Positions 24,159 to 31,106 of a stretch of DNA of 33,085 bases are shown here, in pieces (within the stretch, counting starts at the first letter, position 1; each line of letters starts with the position of its first letter). The notes below the pieces were generated by a model. The model did no database searches. It was not told where the DNA came from and was given only the letters and a program-made list of their open reading frames with translations. This DNA is from OPU3-GD-OMZ sp001901525 (lineage in GTDB: Bacteria > Pseudomonadota > Gammaproteobacteria > Methylococcales > Methylomonadaceae), in assembly GCA_963981505.1 (NCBI GenBank), contig CAXCEI010000016.1, forward strand, positions 1-33,085, given 5' to 3'. Made by a program: the position numbers and the translations under genes.

Positions 24159-24193
24159 AAAAATTGGTCTCACCCACATGCAGGTAAGACCAA
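24159..24193 (-). terminator. Terminator after hps copy 2
   Basis: On the minus strand TTGGTCTTACC, an 8-nt loop and GGTGAGACCAA form an 11-bp stem with one mismatch, followed by TTTTT. It lies about 20 nt after the hps2 stop, making hps2 effectively monocistronic. The repeat-protein gene must be expressed by read-through or from the next 80 nt. Confidence 0.92.
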
Positions 24194-24215
24194 CAATTCG
24201 CCAAAAACACCCGTG

Positions 24216-24863
24216 TTACGCGCCTGCTGTATCAACTAGTTGACGAATCTCACGTGCTGAATCAGCAGGTGATGGTGCGCCATAGATAGCTGCGCCCACT
24301 ACAACGATATTTGCACCGGCTTGTACAACACTTTGTGCTGTAGACTGGTTAATACCGCCCGCTACTGAAATTCTTACTGGTAAACCTAAACCAGCGATGT
24401 CACTCAAGTCACCAAAAGGTGTTGCACCTGCCGCTTGTGCGTCAAGACCCGTATGAATACCAATGATTTGTGCACCTATATCAGCTGATGCACGTGCACA
24501 CTCAATTTTATCAGGAACGTTAATCAAATCAATTTGTGCTTCTGCACCGTGCTCGTTTGCTGCTTTAACAACACCCGCAATAGTCGGCAGACCCGATACA
24601 CCTAATACAGTACAGATATCAGCACCTGCTGCGTAAAAAGGTGTTGCTTCGTATTCACCCGCATCCATAGTCTTTAAATCAACTAATAATAATTTGTCTG
24701 GGTGACTTCTTCTTAACTCTGAAACTAAGTTAACACCATTATGTTTAATACATGGCGTACCAATTTCAATAATGTCAATATAAGGGGCTACTTGATCAGC
24801 AAGCGCCATACTTGCATCAAAATCTAGTGCGTCTACTGCCAGTTGGATAAGTGTTCTAGCCAT
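24216..24863 (-). CDS. hps: 3-hexulose-6-phosphate synthase, copy 2 (without hpi)
   Basis: The protein is identical to copy 1 (215 residues) and carries the same active-site residues. Unlike copy 1 it is not followed by hpi; a strong terminator comes about 20 nt after the stop. The 5' leader is longer (about 75 nt by the predicted promoter) and contains a small hairpin. The gene would raise synthase dosage relative to isomerase, or give separately regulated synthase. It is divergent from the HAD phosphatase gene, with 336 nt between the starts. Confidence 0.98.
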   Translation of the reverse strand: MARTLIQLAVDALDFDASMALADQVAPYIDIIEIGTPCIKHNGVNLVSELRRSHPDKLLLVDLKTMDAGEYEATPFYAAGADICTVLGVSGLPTIAGVVKAANEHGAEAQIDLINVPDKIECARASADIGAQIIGIHTGLDAQAAGATPFGDLSDIAGLGLPVRISVAGGINQSTAQSVVQAGANIVVVGAAIYGAPSPADSAREIRQLVDTAGA

Positions 24864-24880
24864 GTTCGTATACTCCGGTT
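24216..24880 (-). repeat. 665-bp identical hps repeat, copy 2
   Basis: Partner of the repeat at 21874-22538, in the same orientation, with 1677 bp between the two. Identity covers the coding sequence plus 17 nt of 5' sequence and stops exactly at the stop codon. This points to recent duplication or ongoing gene conversion. Confidence 0.95.
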
Positions 24881-25199
24881 TACTGTTAGGTGAAACGCCT
24901 AACTTTGGTAAATAAATAAAAAAAAACGTTTTTCGACCCCAAGGACTTTAAAACAAAAAGTGGACCCCTGTCAATTTTAAAGTTGATTACAAAATAAATA
25001 CCTATCACTAAAAGTATTAATAAATCATTATATTACCTTTAAAAGCTAGCGCCTTACATTAACCATTCTTTAATTTAAAAACATCTTAATCTTAACGTGC
25101 CACTCGCCCTCCCCTTTACTTACGCCAACAATCTAACAATAATGTAGCTTTTAACCGCCCCTCATTTATGGCCCTTTACCACCCAATAACACATGCCCC
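24881..25199. other. Non-coding region between hps2 and the HAD gene
   Basis: This 319-nt AT-rich stretch has no credible gene. It holds the hps2 promoter at 24946-24974 and a possible leader hairpin at 24885-24903 (GTTAGG, 7-nt loop, CCTAAC). It also has a run of nine A residues near 24919-24927. From about 25080 onward the base composition changes to a C-rich plus strand like the following genes. I see no clear plus-strand promoter for the HAD gene. Confidence 0.7.
24946..24974 (-). promoter_or_regulatory. hps2 promoter, TTGACA-N17-TTAAAG
   Basis: A perfect TTGACA (24974-24969), a 17-nt spacer and TTAAAG (24951-24946), continuing TC, lie about 85 nt before the ATG. Boxes and spacing match the hps1 promoter although the spacer and flanks differ. 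TTTAAA one base earlier, with a 16-nt spacer, is an alternative -10. Confidence 0.65.
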
Positions 25200-26051
25200 A
25201 TGCTCCCTTTTACCAACGTTAATGCCTTAATTATTGATATGGATGGCGTGCTCTGGCACGGCAACCAACCCATTGGCGGCTTAAATAACTTCTTCGAAAC
25301 CCTTCGAACCATACAAATACCTTTTATTCTTGCGACCAATAACGCCAGCCTAACACCCCAACAATACATTGAGAAATTCTCCAAAATGGGTGTTGAAGTT
25401 TATAAAAATGAAATCCTAACTTCAGCGATGGCGACTGTCCACTTCCTTTCCAAACAATACACGCCGGAAACAACGCGCGTATTTGTCATTGGTGAACCGG
25501 GAATAAAAGAACCCTTACTCGAGAAAGGCTTCACCTTAACCGGTCTTTATGAAATCAATGATCGCACCGGAACTAATTCCAAGACCGGCCCGCATATTGT
25601 TGTTTGCGGACTGGATAGAGAGATTTCCTGGGATAAACTAGCAACCGCCACACTCAATATAAACGCCGGCACCGCCTTCATTGGAACAAATGGCGACACC
25701 TCTTTGCCCACAGAGATTGGTGAAACACAAGGTAATGGCGCCATTTTAGCGGCACTAACCGCCGCAACAGGCATCACTCCCACCATTATCGGGAAGCCTG
25801 AACCGATCATTTACCAACAAGCTATGGCTATTCTCAAGTCAAAGCCTGAAGAAACCATCGCCATTGGAGACCGCCTAGACACTGATATTTTAGGCGCCGT
25901 ACGAAGCAATATCAGAAGTTTAATGGTTTTAACCGGCGTTTCAGACCAAAAGGATGCCACTAAAAGCCCCTTTCAACCGACTTGGATTATGGACAATATT
26001 ACCTCCATAACCCTTGCCTTGAAGAATGCACATCAAAGTACAACCCCGTAA
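25200..26051 (+). CDS. HAD-IIA family sugar-phosphate phosphatase (NagD-like)
   Basis: This 283-residue HAD hydrolase has motif I DMDGVLW with nucleophile D13 and general acid D15, motif II ATNNAS at 45-50, motif III lysine in GKPEP (198-202), and motif IV GDRLDTD at 223-229. The C2-type cap between motifs II and III places it with NagD, phosphoglycolate phosphatase and 4-nitrophenylphosphatase proteins. Substrate cannot be read from sequence; the neighbours (DHA kinase subunits, a PfkB kinase, RuMP genes) suggest a small sugar phosphate or glycolate phosphate. The ribosome-binding site is weak. dhaK follows 50 nt later on the same strand. Confidence 0.9.
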   Translation: MLPFTNVNALIIDMDGVLWHGNQPIGGLNNFFETLRTIQIPFILATNNASLTPQQYIEKFSKMGVEVYKNEILTSAMATVHFLSKQYTPETTRVFVIGEPGIKEPLLEKGFTLTGLYEINDRTGTNSKTGPHIVVCGLDREISWDKLATATLNINAGTAFIGTNGDTSLPTEIGETQGNGAILAALTAATGITPTIIGKPEPIIYQQAMAILKSKPEETIAIGDRLDTDILGAVRSNIRSLMVLTGVSDQKDATKSPFQPTWIMDNITSITLALKNAHQSTTP

Positions 26052-26101
26052 AATAATATTGAAGCAACAGACCTACTAACGACCCACTGCCCTGACTTAC
26101 T

Positions 26102-27091
26102 ATGAAAAAACTTATCAACGACCCCGACGACCTTTTACCCGATAGCCTTGCTGGCTTTGCCAACGCCCATGCTGACATTGTCCGACTTCATAGCAACCCC
26201 TATTTTGTCTACAAAAAAAATAAGCCAACGTCCCCCAAAGTAGCCTTGATTTCAGGTGGAGGGTCTGGCCACGAACCGTTACATTCCGGGTTCGTGGGCG
26301 CAGGAATGCTGGATGCGGCCTGCCCGGGACATATCTTCACGTCCCCCACACCTGACCAAATGATAACCGCAGCAGCAACCGTAGAAAATGATGCTGGAAT
26401 TCTATTTATTGTCAAAAATTATGCCGGCGATATCATGAATTTTGAAATTGCCTCAGAAATCATCACAGCACCGATTGAAACCATTATCGTTGCCGACGAC
26501 ATTGCCTTGCCTAAAGAGCACAGCATGGGACGCCGCGGCGTTGCTGGAACATTAATAATTGAAAAGATGGTCGGTGCTGCTGCCGAACGCGAGCACAATC
26601 TGGCTTACTGCAAATCGCTAGGTGACCGAATTAGTGATAATACCGCCTCCATGGGCGCGGCATTAACAAGCTGCACCGTTCCAGCACTAGGTAAGCCAAC
26701 CTTTGATATCAGTGAAACCGAAATCGAAATGGGGGTAGGCATCCACGGAGAAAGAGGCCGTTCCACCCAAAAGTTTACCGATGCAACAACACTCACCCAT
26801 TACCTAGCCGAAGCTATTTATGATGAGTTAAAGCCAAAAAAAGGACAAGAAGCACTCCTTCATATCAACGGCTTAGGCGCAACCCCCCTCATTGAACAGT
26901 ATCTAATCTATGAAATAGCACAAAAATTCTGGTCAAAACAAGGCGTCACCATTACCCGATCGCTTGTGGGCAACTACACCACCTCCCTTGACATGGCTGG
27001 CTGCTCAATGACGCTCACGCTACTAGACTCAGAACTCACGACACTATGGGATCACCCCGTCCATACCGCTAATTTACGTTGGGGCTGCTAA
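26102..27091 (+). CDS. dhaK: Dihydroxyacetone kinase, DhaK subunit
   Basis: This is the substrate-binding subunit of dihydroxyacetone kinase. It aligns along its length with E. coli DhaK: SGGGSGHEP at 51-59 with H57, NYAGD with D110, and GIHGE at 213-217 with H215, the histidine that forms a hemiaminal with dihydroxyacetone. At 329 residues it lacks the fused C-terminal kinase domain of ATP-dependent single-chain enzymes, so it needs DhaL. DhaL is encoded next to it but on the opposite strand, stops overlapping by 4 nt. No dhaM is in the window, so the phosphoryl donor is undetermined. Likely job: return dihydroxyacetone to the triose-phosphate pool. Confidence 0.95.
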   Translation: MKKLINDPDDLLPDSLAGFANAHADIVRLHSNPYFVYKKNKPTSPKVALISGGGSGHEPLHSGFVGAGMLDAACPGHIFTSPTPDQMITAAATVENDAGILFIVKNYAGDIMNFEIASEIITAPIETIIVADDIALPKEHSMGRRGVAGTLIIEKMVGAAAEREHNLAYCKSLGDRISDNTASMGAALTSCTVPALGKPTFDISETEIEMGVGIHGERGRSTQKFTDATTLTHYLAEAIYDELKPKKGQEALLHINGLGATPLIEQYLIYEIAQKFWSKQGVTITRSLVGNYTTSLDMAGCSMTLTLLDSELTTLWDHPVHTANLRWGC

Positions 27092-27723
27092 TCATCACCG
27101 GCTAAAAAGCCGGTTAATGCACAAAGCATTAATTGGCTTGATTTCGCACCGGCATCAACATGCCCCACCGTACGACTCCCTAAATAGGCTGCACGCCCTT
27201 TTGTCGCAACCATTTCACGCGTCGCCTCAACGCCATCAATCGCTACCTTAGAAACAGTTGCCAACAACACCCTTCTTTCGACACCCTCGGCTGACAACTG
27301 CACTAAACATTGCGCCACAGGCACTAAAACATCCAGCATGGTCTTCTCACCCACATCGGACTTGCCACGAGCCTTCATTGCGTCCACCCCTTGACTAAAA
27401 ATGTCAGCCATCCTATTTGTCGTTAATTCGCTCTCTTTCAAAGCACCGCCCATCTTTAAAAACAAGGTACCATACAGTGAACCTGATGCCCCGCCCACAG
27501 AACTCATCAGCGACATTCCAATAAATTGAAATGCTTGAGGCCAATCTACGGCAACTAAATCACCCGACTTTGTTTTGAGAACTTCCAGCCCCCGTAACAA
27601 ATTAACCACATGGTCACCATCACCCAAAATACGGTCTAACTCTTCCAACTCATCCGCATTTTCCAAAATCGTGTCGTAAAGAAGAGTTACTACATTTGGT
27701 AACATTTTAGGTGCAACTAACAT
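27088..27723 (-). CDS. dhaL: Dihydroxyacetone kinase, DhaL (nucleotide-binding) subunit
   Basis: From the ATG at 27723 it is 211 residues, and the three magnesium-binding aspartates fall at D30, D35 and D37 in LDRILGDGDHVVN, the same numbering as E. coli DhaL. That supports this start over a GTG two codons upstream. The nucleotide-binding stretch GGASGSLYGTLFLK follows near residue 80. Residues 39-41 read VVN where E. coli has GLN. The gene is convergent with dhaK instead of lying in a dhaKLM operon, so the subunits need separate promoters. It could use a PTS DhaM encoded elsewhere, or ATP. Confidence 0.93.
   Translation of the reverse strand: MLVAPKMLPNVVTLLYDTILENADELEELDRILGDGDHVVNLLRGLEVLKTKSGDLVAVDWPQAFQFIGMSLMSSVGGASGSLYGTLFLKMGGALKESELTTNRMADIFSQGVDAMKARGKSDVGEKTMLDVLVPVAQCLVQLSAEGVERRVLLATVSKVAIDGVEATREMVATKGRAAYLGSRTVGHVDAGAKSSQLMLCALTGFLAGDD
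27097..27114. terminator. Hairpin at the dhaK/dhaL convergence
   Basis: ACCGGCT, the loop AAAA and AGCCGGT form a perfect 7-bp stem 5 nt after the dhaK stop and inside the last codons of dhaL. There is no U-tract, so it may only slow polymerase or block 3' decay. Weak as a terminator. Confidence 0.35.
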
Positions 27724-27814
27724 ACCCACTCACTCCCAATAATAATTAAACACAGCGACTAAATAGCACTTGTAAAAACAATATAAACATAATCGCCTTA
27801 TTTCTAACATACCC

Positions 27815-27832
27815 ATTCGCACAACCGCGAAT
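27815..27832. promoter_or_regulatory. Inverted repeat between dhaL and the PfkB kinase
   Basis: ATTCGC, a 6-nt gap and GCGAAT form a perfect hyphenated palindrome in the 188-nt divergent region. Its spacing would suit a dimeric repressor, and TATAAC follows 2 nt later on the plus strand. Regulator unknown. Confidence 0.3.
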
Positions 27833-27911
27833 TTATAACAAAAAAATAGTAAACTAACTTTTTTCACATTACAACGCTGGTTTTTTAACCCATACCCTTT
27901 TAATAAAACTT

Positions 27912-28814
27912 ATGCTACCAGACCCCATTACCGTTGACGTCTTATGTGTTGGTCATGCCTCATTTGACCTTATTTTCTCAGTCGCAAGGCACCCCTCAAA
28001 CGATGAAAAAATGTCTGCTAACGCCTTTCAACACAGCGGCGGCGGCCCAGCTGCCAATGCCGCATTACTCGTTTCCAAACTGGGGCTAAAATCGGCCTAT
28101 GCCGGCTACCTGGGTCTGGACGCCTATGGCGAACAACATTTAACTGAATTAAAAAACGGCAATGTCAACAGCACACTCATTGTGCGCGGACAAAACCCAA
28201 CCCCTATAACCACCATCATTGTCAAACCCAACGGACAACGTGCACTCATAAATTTCAAAGGAAACACCCAGGCTTTACCGGTCAATGCGATCAATTTTGA
28301 TACCATTAAACCCCGAGTCATTTTAGTTGACGGCCATGAACCACACCTCTCACTGCCTTTAATCCAAAAAGCTAAAGACAATAATATCCCAACAGTGCTT
28401 GATGCGGGCTCCCTCCATAACGGAACAGAAATGTTAATGACAGCCGTTGACCACCTCGTTTGCTCACAAAAATTTGCCCTTCAATTTGCTCAAACCGAAC
28501 AACAAGCATTCAATCAATTATCAAAAATTACCACGCATCTTGTGATCACTCTAGGGGATCAAGGCCTTCTATGGAAAACGCCGGAACAAACTGGTGCACT
28601 ACCTGCCTTTCCGGTTAAAACAATTGACACAACCGGCGCAGGCGACGCCTTTCACGGTGCTTATGCCGCCGGCCTTGCCCAGCAATTGCCTTGGCTAACA
28701 GTATTGCGCTATGCCAGTTCTGCGGGTGCTTACTGTTGTATGCATATGGGTGCTCGACAAGGACTCCCCTCCAAACAACAACTTGAAAACTTTCAGACCC
28801 TCTACGCAAACTGA
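27912..28814 (+). CDS. PfkB/ribokinase family sugar kinase
   Basis: This 300-residue kinase has the PfkB N-terminal Gly motif as SGGGPAANAA (42-51) and the C-terminal signature DTTGAGDAFHG (239-249) with catalytic base D245. The family includes ribokinase, ketohexokinase, 2-keto-3-deoxygluconate kinase and others; I cannot assign the sugar. Genes nearby act on dihydroxyacetone and probably on sugar phosphates, so a ketose substrate is reasonable but inferred. It is divergent from dhaL and followed by leuC after 229 nt that contain a promoter. Confidence 0.9.
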   Translation: MLPDPITVDVLCVGHASFDLIFSVARHPSNDEKMSANAFQHSGGGPAANAALLVSKLGLKSAYAGYLGLDAYGEQHLTELKNGNVNSTLIVRGQNPTPITTIIVKPNGQRALINFKGNTQALPVNAINFDTIKPRVILVDGHEPHLSLPLIQKAKDNNIPTVLDAGSLHNGTEMLMTAVDHLVCSQKFALQFAQTEQQAFNQLSKITTHLVITLGDQGLLWKTPEQTGALPAFPVKTIDTTGAGDAFHGAYAAGLAQQLPWLTVLRYASSAGAYCCMHMGARQGLPSKQQLENFQTLYAN

Positions 28815-28920
28815 TCAATTTACCCCTCAAACTATAAACGCCTATTGCCCAGTGAGACCAGATGTTTACCGTGCACAGCTGAAAATCTTTCAAAATAACC
28901 CAAAGAAGTACGATACTTAA

Positions 28921-28950
28921 TTGCAAAAAGTTGATTATTTAAGCGATAAT
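28921..28950 (+). promoter_or_regulatory. leuC promoter
   Basis: TTGCAA (28921-28926), an 18-nt spacer and GATAAT (28945-28950, 5 of 6 to consensus) precede leuC by about 95 nt. The leader has a short possible ORF but no leucine-codon run, so attenuation is not supported. Confidence 0.5.
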
Positions 28951-29043
28951 ACAGGGTTTAGCCGCCTATGATTAGGTTGCACGATACTTGCTCATTAACA
29001 AGCACATAATGAAAAATATAGGCTTGCCAATTCTGGAAAAATT

Positions 29044-30441
29044 ATGAAAAAAACAATGTACGAAAAAATTTGGGACAGCCATCTTGTATGTGAGGCCCCC
29101 GGACAAGCCCCTCTGGTATACGTAGATCGCCACTTAATGCATGAAGTCACAAGCCCACAGGCATTTGAAGGCCTTCGAAATGCTAATCGCAAGATCCGTA
29201 ATCCACACAGCATTCTTGCTACGATGGATCATTGTGTGCCAACAAAAGACCGTGAGTTACCGATTGCCGATCCTATAGCTAGAAAACAAATTGAAACCAT
29301 GGCAGACAACTGCCGTGAGAACAACCTCAACTTATATGACATAAAAAACCCAAACAATGGCGTCATTCACATCGTAGTTCCAGAACACGGCTTCGTACAC
29401 CCTGGCATGGTTACTGTCTGTGGTGATAGTCATACCGCTACCCATGGTGCATTTGGTGCATTGGCTTTTGGTATTGGCACTTCTGAGGTAGAACATGTCA
29501 TGGCCACCCAGACTCTGCCCCAAGTAAAATCTAAAACCATGCTCGTTCAGGTTAATGGCAAACTACCTAAATATTCTTCTGCTAAGGATATTGTTCTGGC
29601 GGTTATCGGAAAAATAGGCACCGCCGGCGGCACCGGTTATGTTATTGAATTTGCCGGCGAAGCCGTTATGGAACTGACTATGGAAGGCCGCATGACACTT
29701 TGCAACATGGCCATAGAAGGTGGTGCTCGCGCTGGACTCGTTATGCCCGATGAAAAAACCTATGAATACCTGAATGGTCGAGAATTTGCACCTTCTGGTT
29801 CACAATGGGACACAGCCTTAGCTTACTGGAAAACACTGCCAAGTGATGACGGTGCTGAATTTGATACCGTAGTCACCCTGACAGCAGATGATATTGCCCC
29901 ACAAGTCACTTGGGGAACATCTCCGGAACAAGTTGCTCCTGTTTCAGGATCAGTGCCTTCACCGGATGATTTTAACGATGAGGGCAAGCGTCAAGCCTGC
30001 ATTAGCGCTCTGGACTACATGGACTTAGCGCCCCAAACAAAAATCACGGATATCCCTGTTAATTTAGTATTTTTAGGTTCTTGCACAAACGGCCGCATTG
30101 AAGATTTCCGCATTGCTGCCGAAATCACTAAAAATCATAAAGTTGCTGACGGTGTGACTGCTATTGCTGTCCCCGGGTCTTATAAGGTTAAAAAACAAGC
30201 CGAACAAGAAGGCCTTGATCAAATTCTAATCGATGCTGGCTGGGAGTGGCGTGACCCTGGATGCTCTATGTGCCTTGCTATGAATGGCGATGAGCTAACA
30301 CCGGGACAAAGAAGTGCTTCTACCTCAAATCGAAATTTTGAGGGTCGCCAAGGTAAAGGCGGACGCACGCACTTAGTTTCTCCTGCCATGGCCGCCGCTG
30401 CTGCTGCTGCTGGGCATTTTGTTGATATTCGTAACCTGTAA
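29044..30441 (+). CDS. leuC: 3-isopropylmalate dehydratase, large subunit
   Basis: With LeuD it isomerises 2-isopropylmalate to 3-isopropylmalate in leucine synthesis. It is an aconitase-family protein with a [4Fe-4S] cluster; the ligand cysteines appear in GSCTNGRIEDFR and in DPGCSMCLAMNGD. VCGDSHTATHGAFGALAFGIG near residues 130-150 is the substrate-site signature. At 465 residues it matches E. coli LeuC (466). GGAAAAATT precedes the ATG. leuD follows after 12 nt, so they form one transcript. leuB is not adjacent. Confidence 0.98.
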   Translation: MKKTMYEKIWDSHLVCEAPGQAPLVYVDRHLMHEVTSPQAFEGLRNANRKIRNPHSILATMDHCVPTKDRELPIADPIARKQIETMADNCRENNLNLYDIKNPNNGVIHIVVPEHGFVHPGMVTVCGDSHTATHGAFGALAFGIGTSEVEHVMATQTLPQVKSKTMLVQVNGKLPKYSSAKDIVLAVIGKIGTAGGTGYVIEFAGEAVMELTMEGRMTLCNMAIEGGARAGLVMPDEKTYEYLNGREFAPSGSQWDTALAYWKTLPSDDGAEFDTVVTLTADDIAPQVTWGTSPEQVAPVSGSVPSPDDFNDEGKRQACISALDYMDLAPQTKITDIPVNLVFLGSCTNGRIEDFRIAAEITKNHKVADGVTAIAVPGSYKVKKQAEQEGLDQILIDAGWEWRDPGCSMCLAMNGDELTPGQRSASTSNRNFEGRQGKGGRTHLVSPAMAAAAAAAGHFVDIRNL

Positions 30442-30453
30442 AGAAATAGACTT

Positions 30454-31065
30454 ATGGAACCTTATAATAACCACACTAGCATTGCTGCTTTAATGAATCG
30501 TAGCAATGTTGATACTGATCAAATCATTCCGAAACAATTCCTCAAAAAAGTTGAACGTAGCGGCTTTGGAGCTCATCTTTTCCACGACTGGCGTTTTAAT
30601 GACGACGGCAGCGACAATCCTGACTTTGAACTTAACAAACCCGCATTTAAATCCGCTAGGATTTTAGTCACCGGCGATAATTTTGGCTGCGGGTCTTCTC
30701 GAGAACATGCACCTTGGGCAATTGCAGATTATGGGTTCAACACCATCATCTCTTCCAGTTATGCTGATATTTTTTATAACAATTGTTTTAAGAATGGCAT
30801 ATTGCCTATTCGCGCAACCAAGGAGCAACTCCAACTCATTGCTAATGAAATTAACAGCCATGAGGGCTGTAGTCTTACCATTAACCTAGAAGCGCAAACC
30901 GTTAGCACGCCTTTGGGCAACAATTTCGCTTTTGAAATTGACCCCTTTCGCAAAGAAAACCTATTACATGGCCTCGACGATATCGGCTTAACACTGGAGC
31001 AAATCGATAAAATTGATGAATATGAACAAAAACACCGACGCCTTTACCCTTGGCTTTGGACGTAA
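30454..31065 (+). CDS. leuD: 3-isopropylmalate dehydratase, small subunit
   Basis: This is the swivel subunit of isopropylmalate isomerase, 203 residues. NVDTDQIIPKQFLK near residues 19-32 and GDNFGCGSSREHAPWA near 73-88 are the family signatures for substrate binding. It starts 12 nt after leuC and is followed after 41 nt by the isopropylmalate/citramalate synthase homologue on the same strand, giving a leuCD-synthase operon. Confidence 0.98.
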   Translation: MEPYNNHTSIAALMNRSNVDTDQIIPKQFLKKVERSGFGAHLFHDWRFNDDGSDNPDFELNKPAFKSARILVTGDNFGCGSSREHAPWAIADYGFNTIISSSYADIFYNNCFKNGILPIRATKEQLQLIANEINSHEGCSLTINLEAQTVSTPLGNNFAFEIDPFRKENLLHGLDDIGLTLEQIDKIDEYEQKHRRLYPWLWT

Positions 31066-31106
31066 AACCTGCTTAACATATTAACCTACAAGCCAGCATA
31101 ACTGTC

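Noticed and set aside
28976..29017. A 13-codon ORF in the leuC leader (MIRLHDTCSLTST) as a leucine attenuator peptide.
   Set aside because: Only two leucine codons, not adjacent, no good ribosome-binding site, and no terminator/antiterminator pair is visible.
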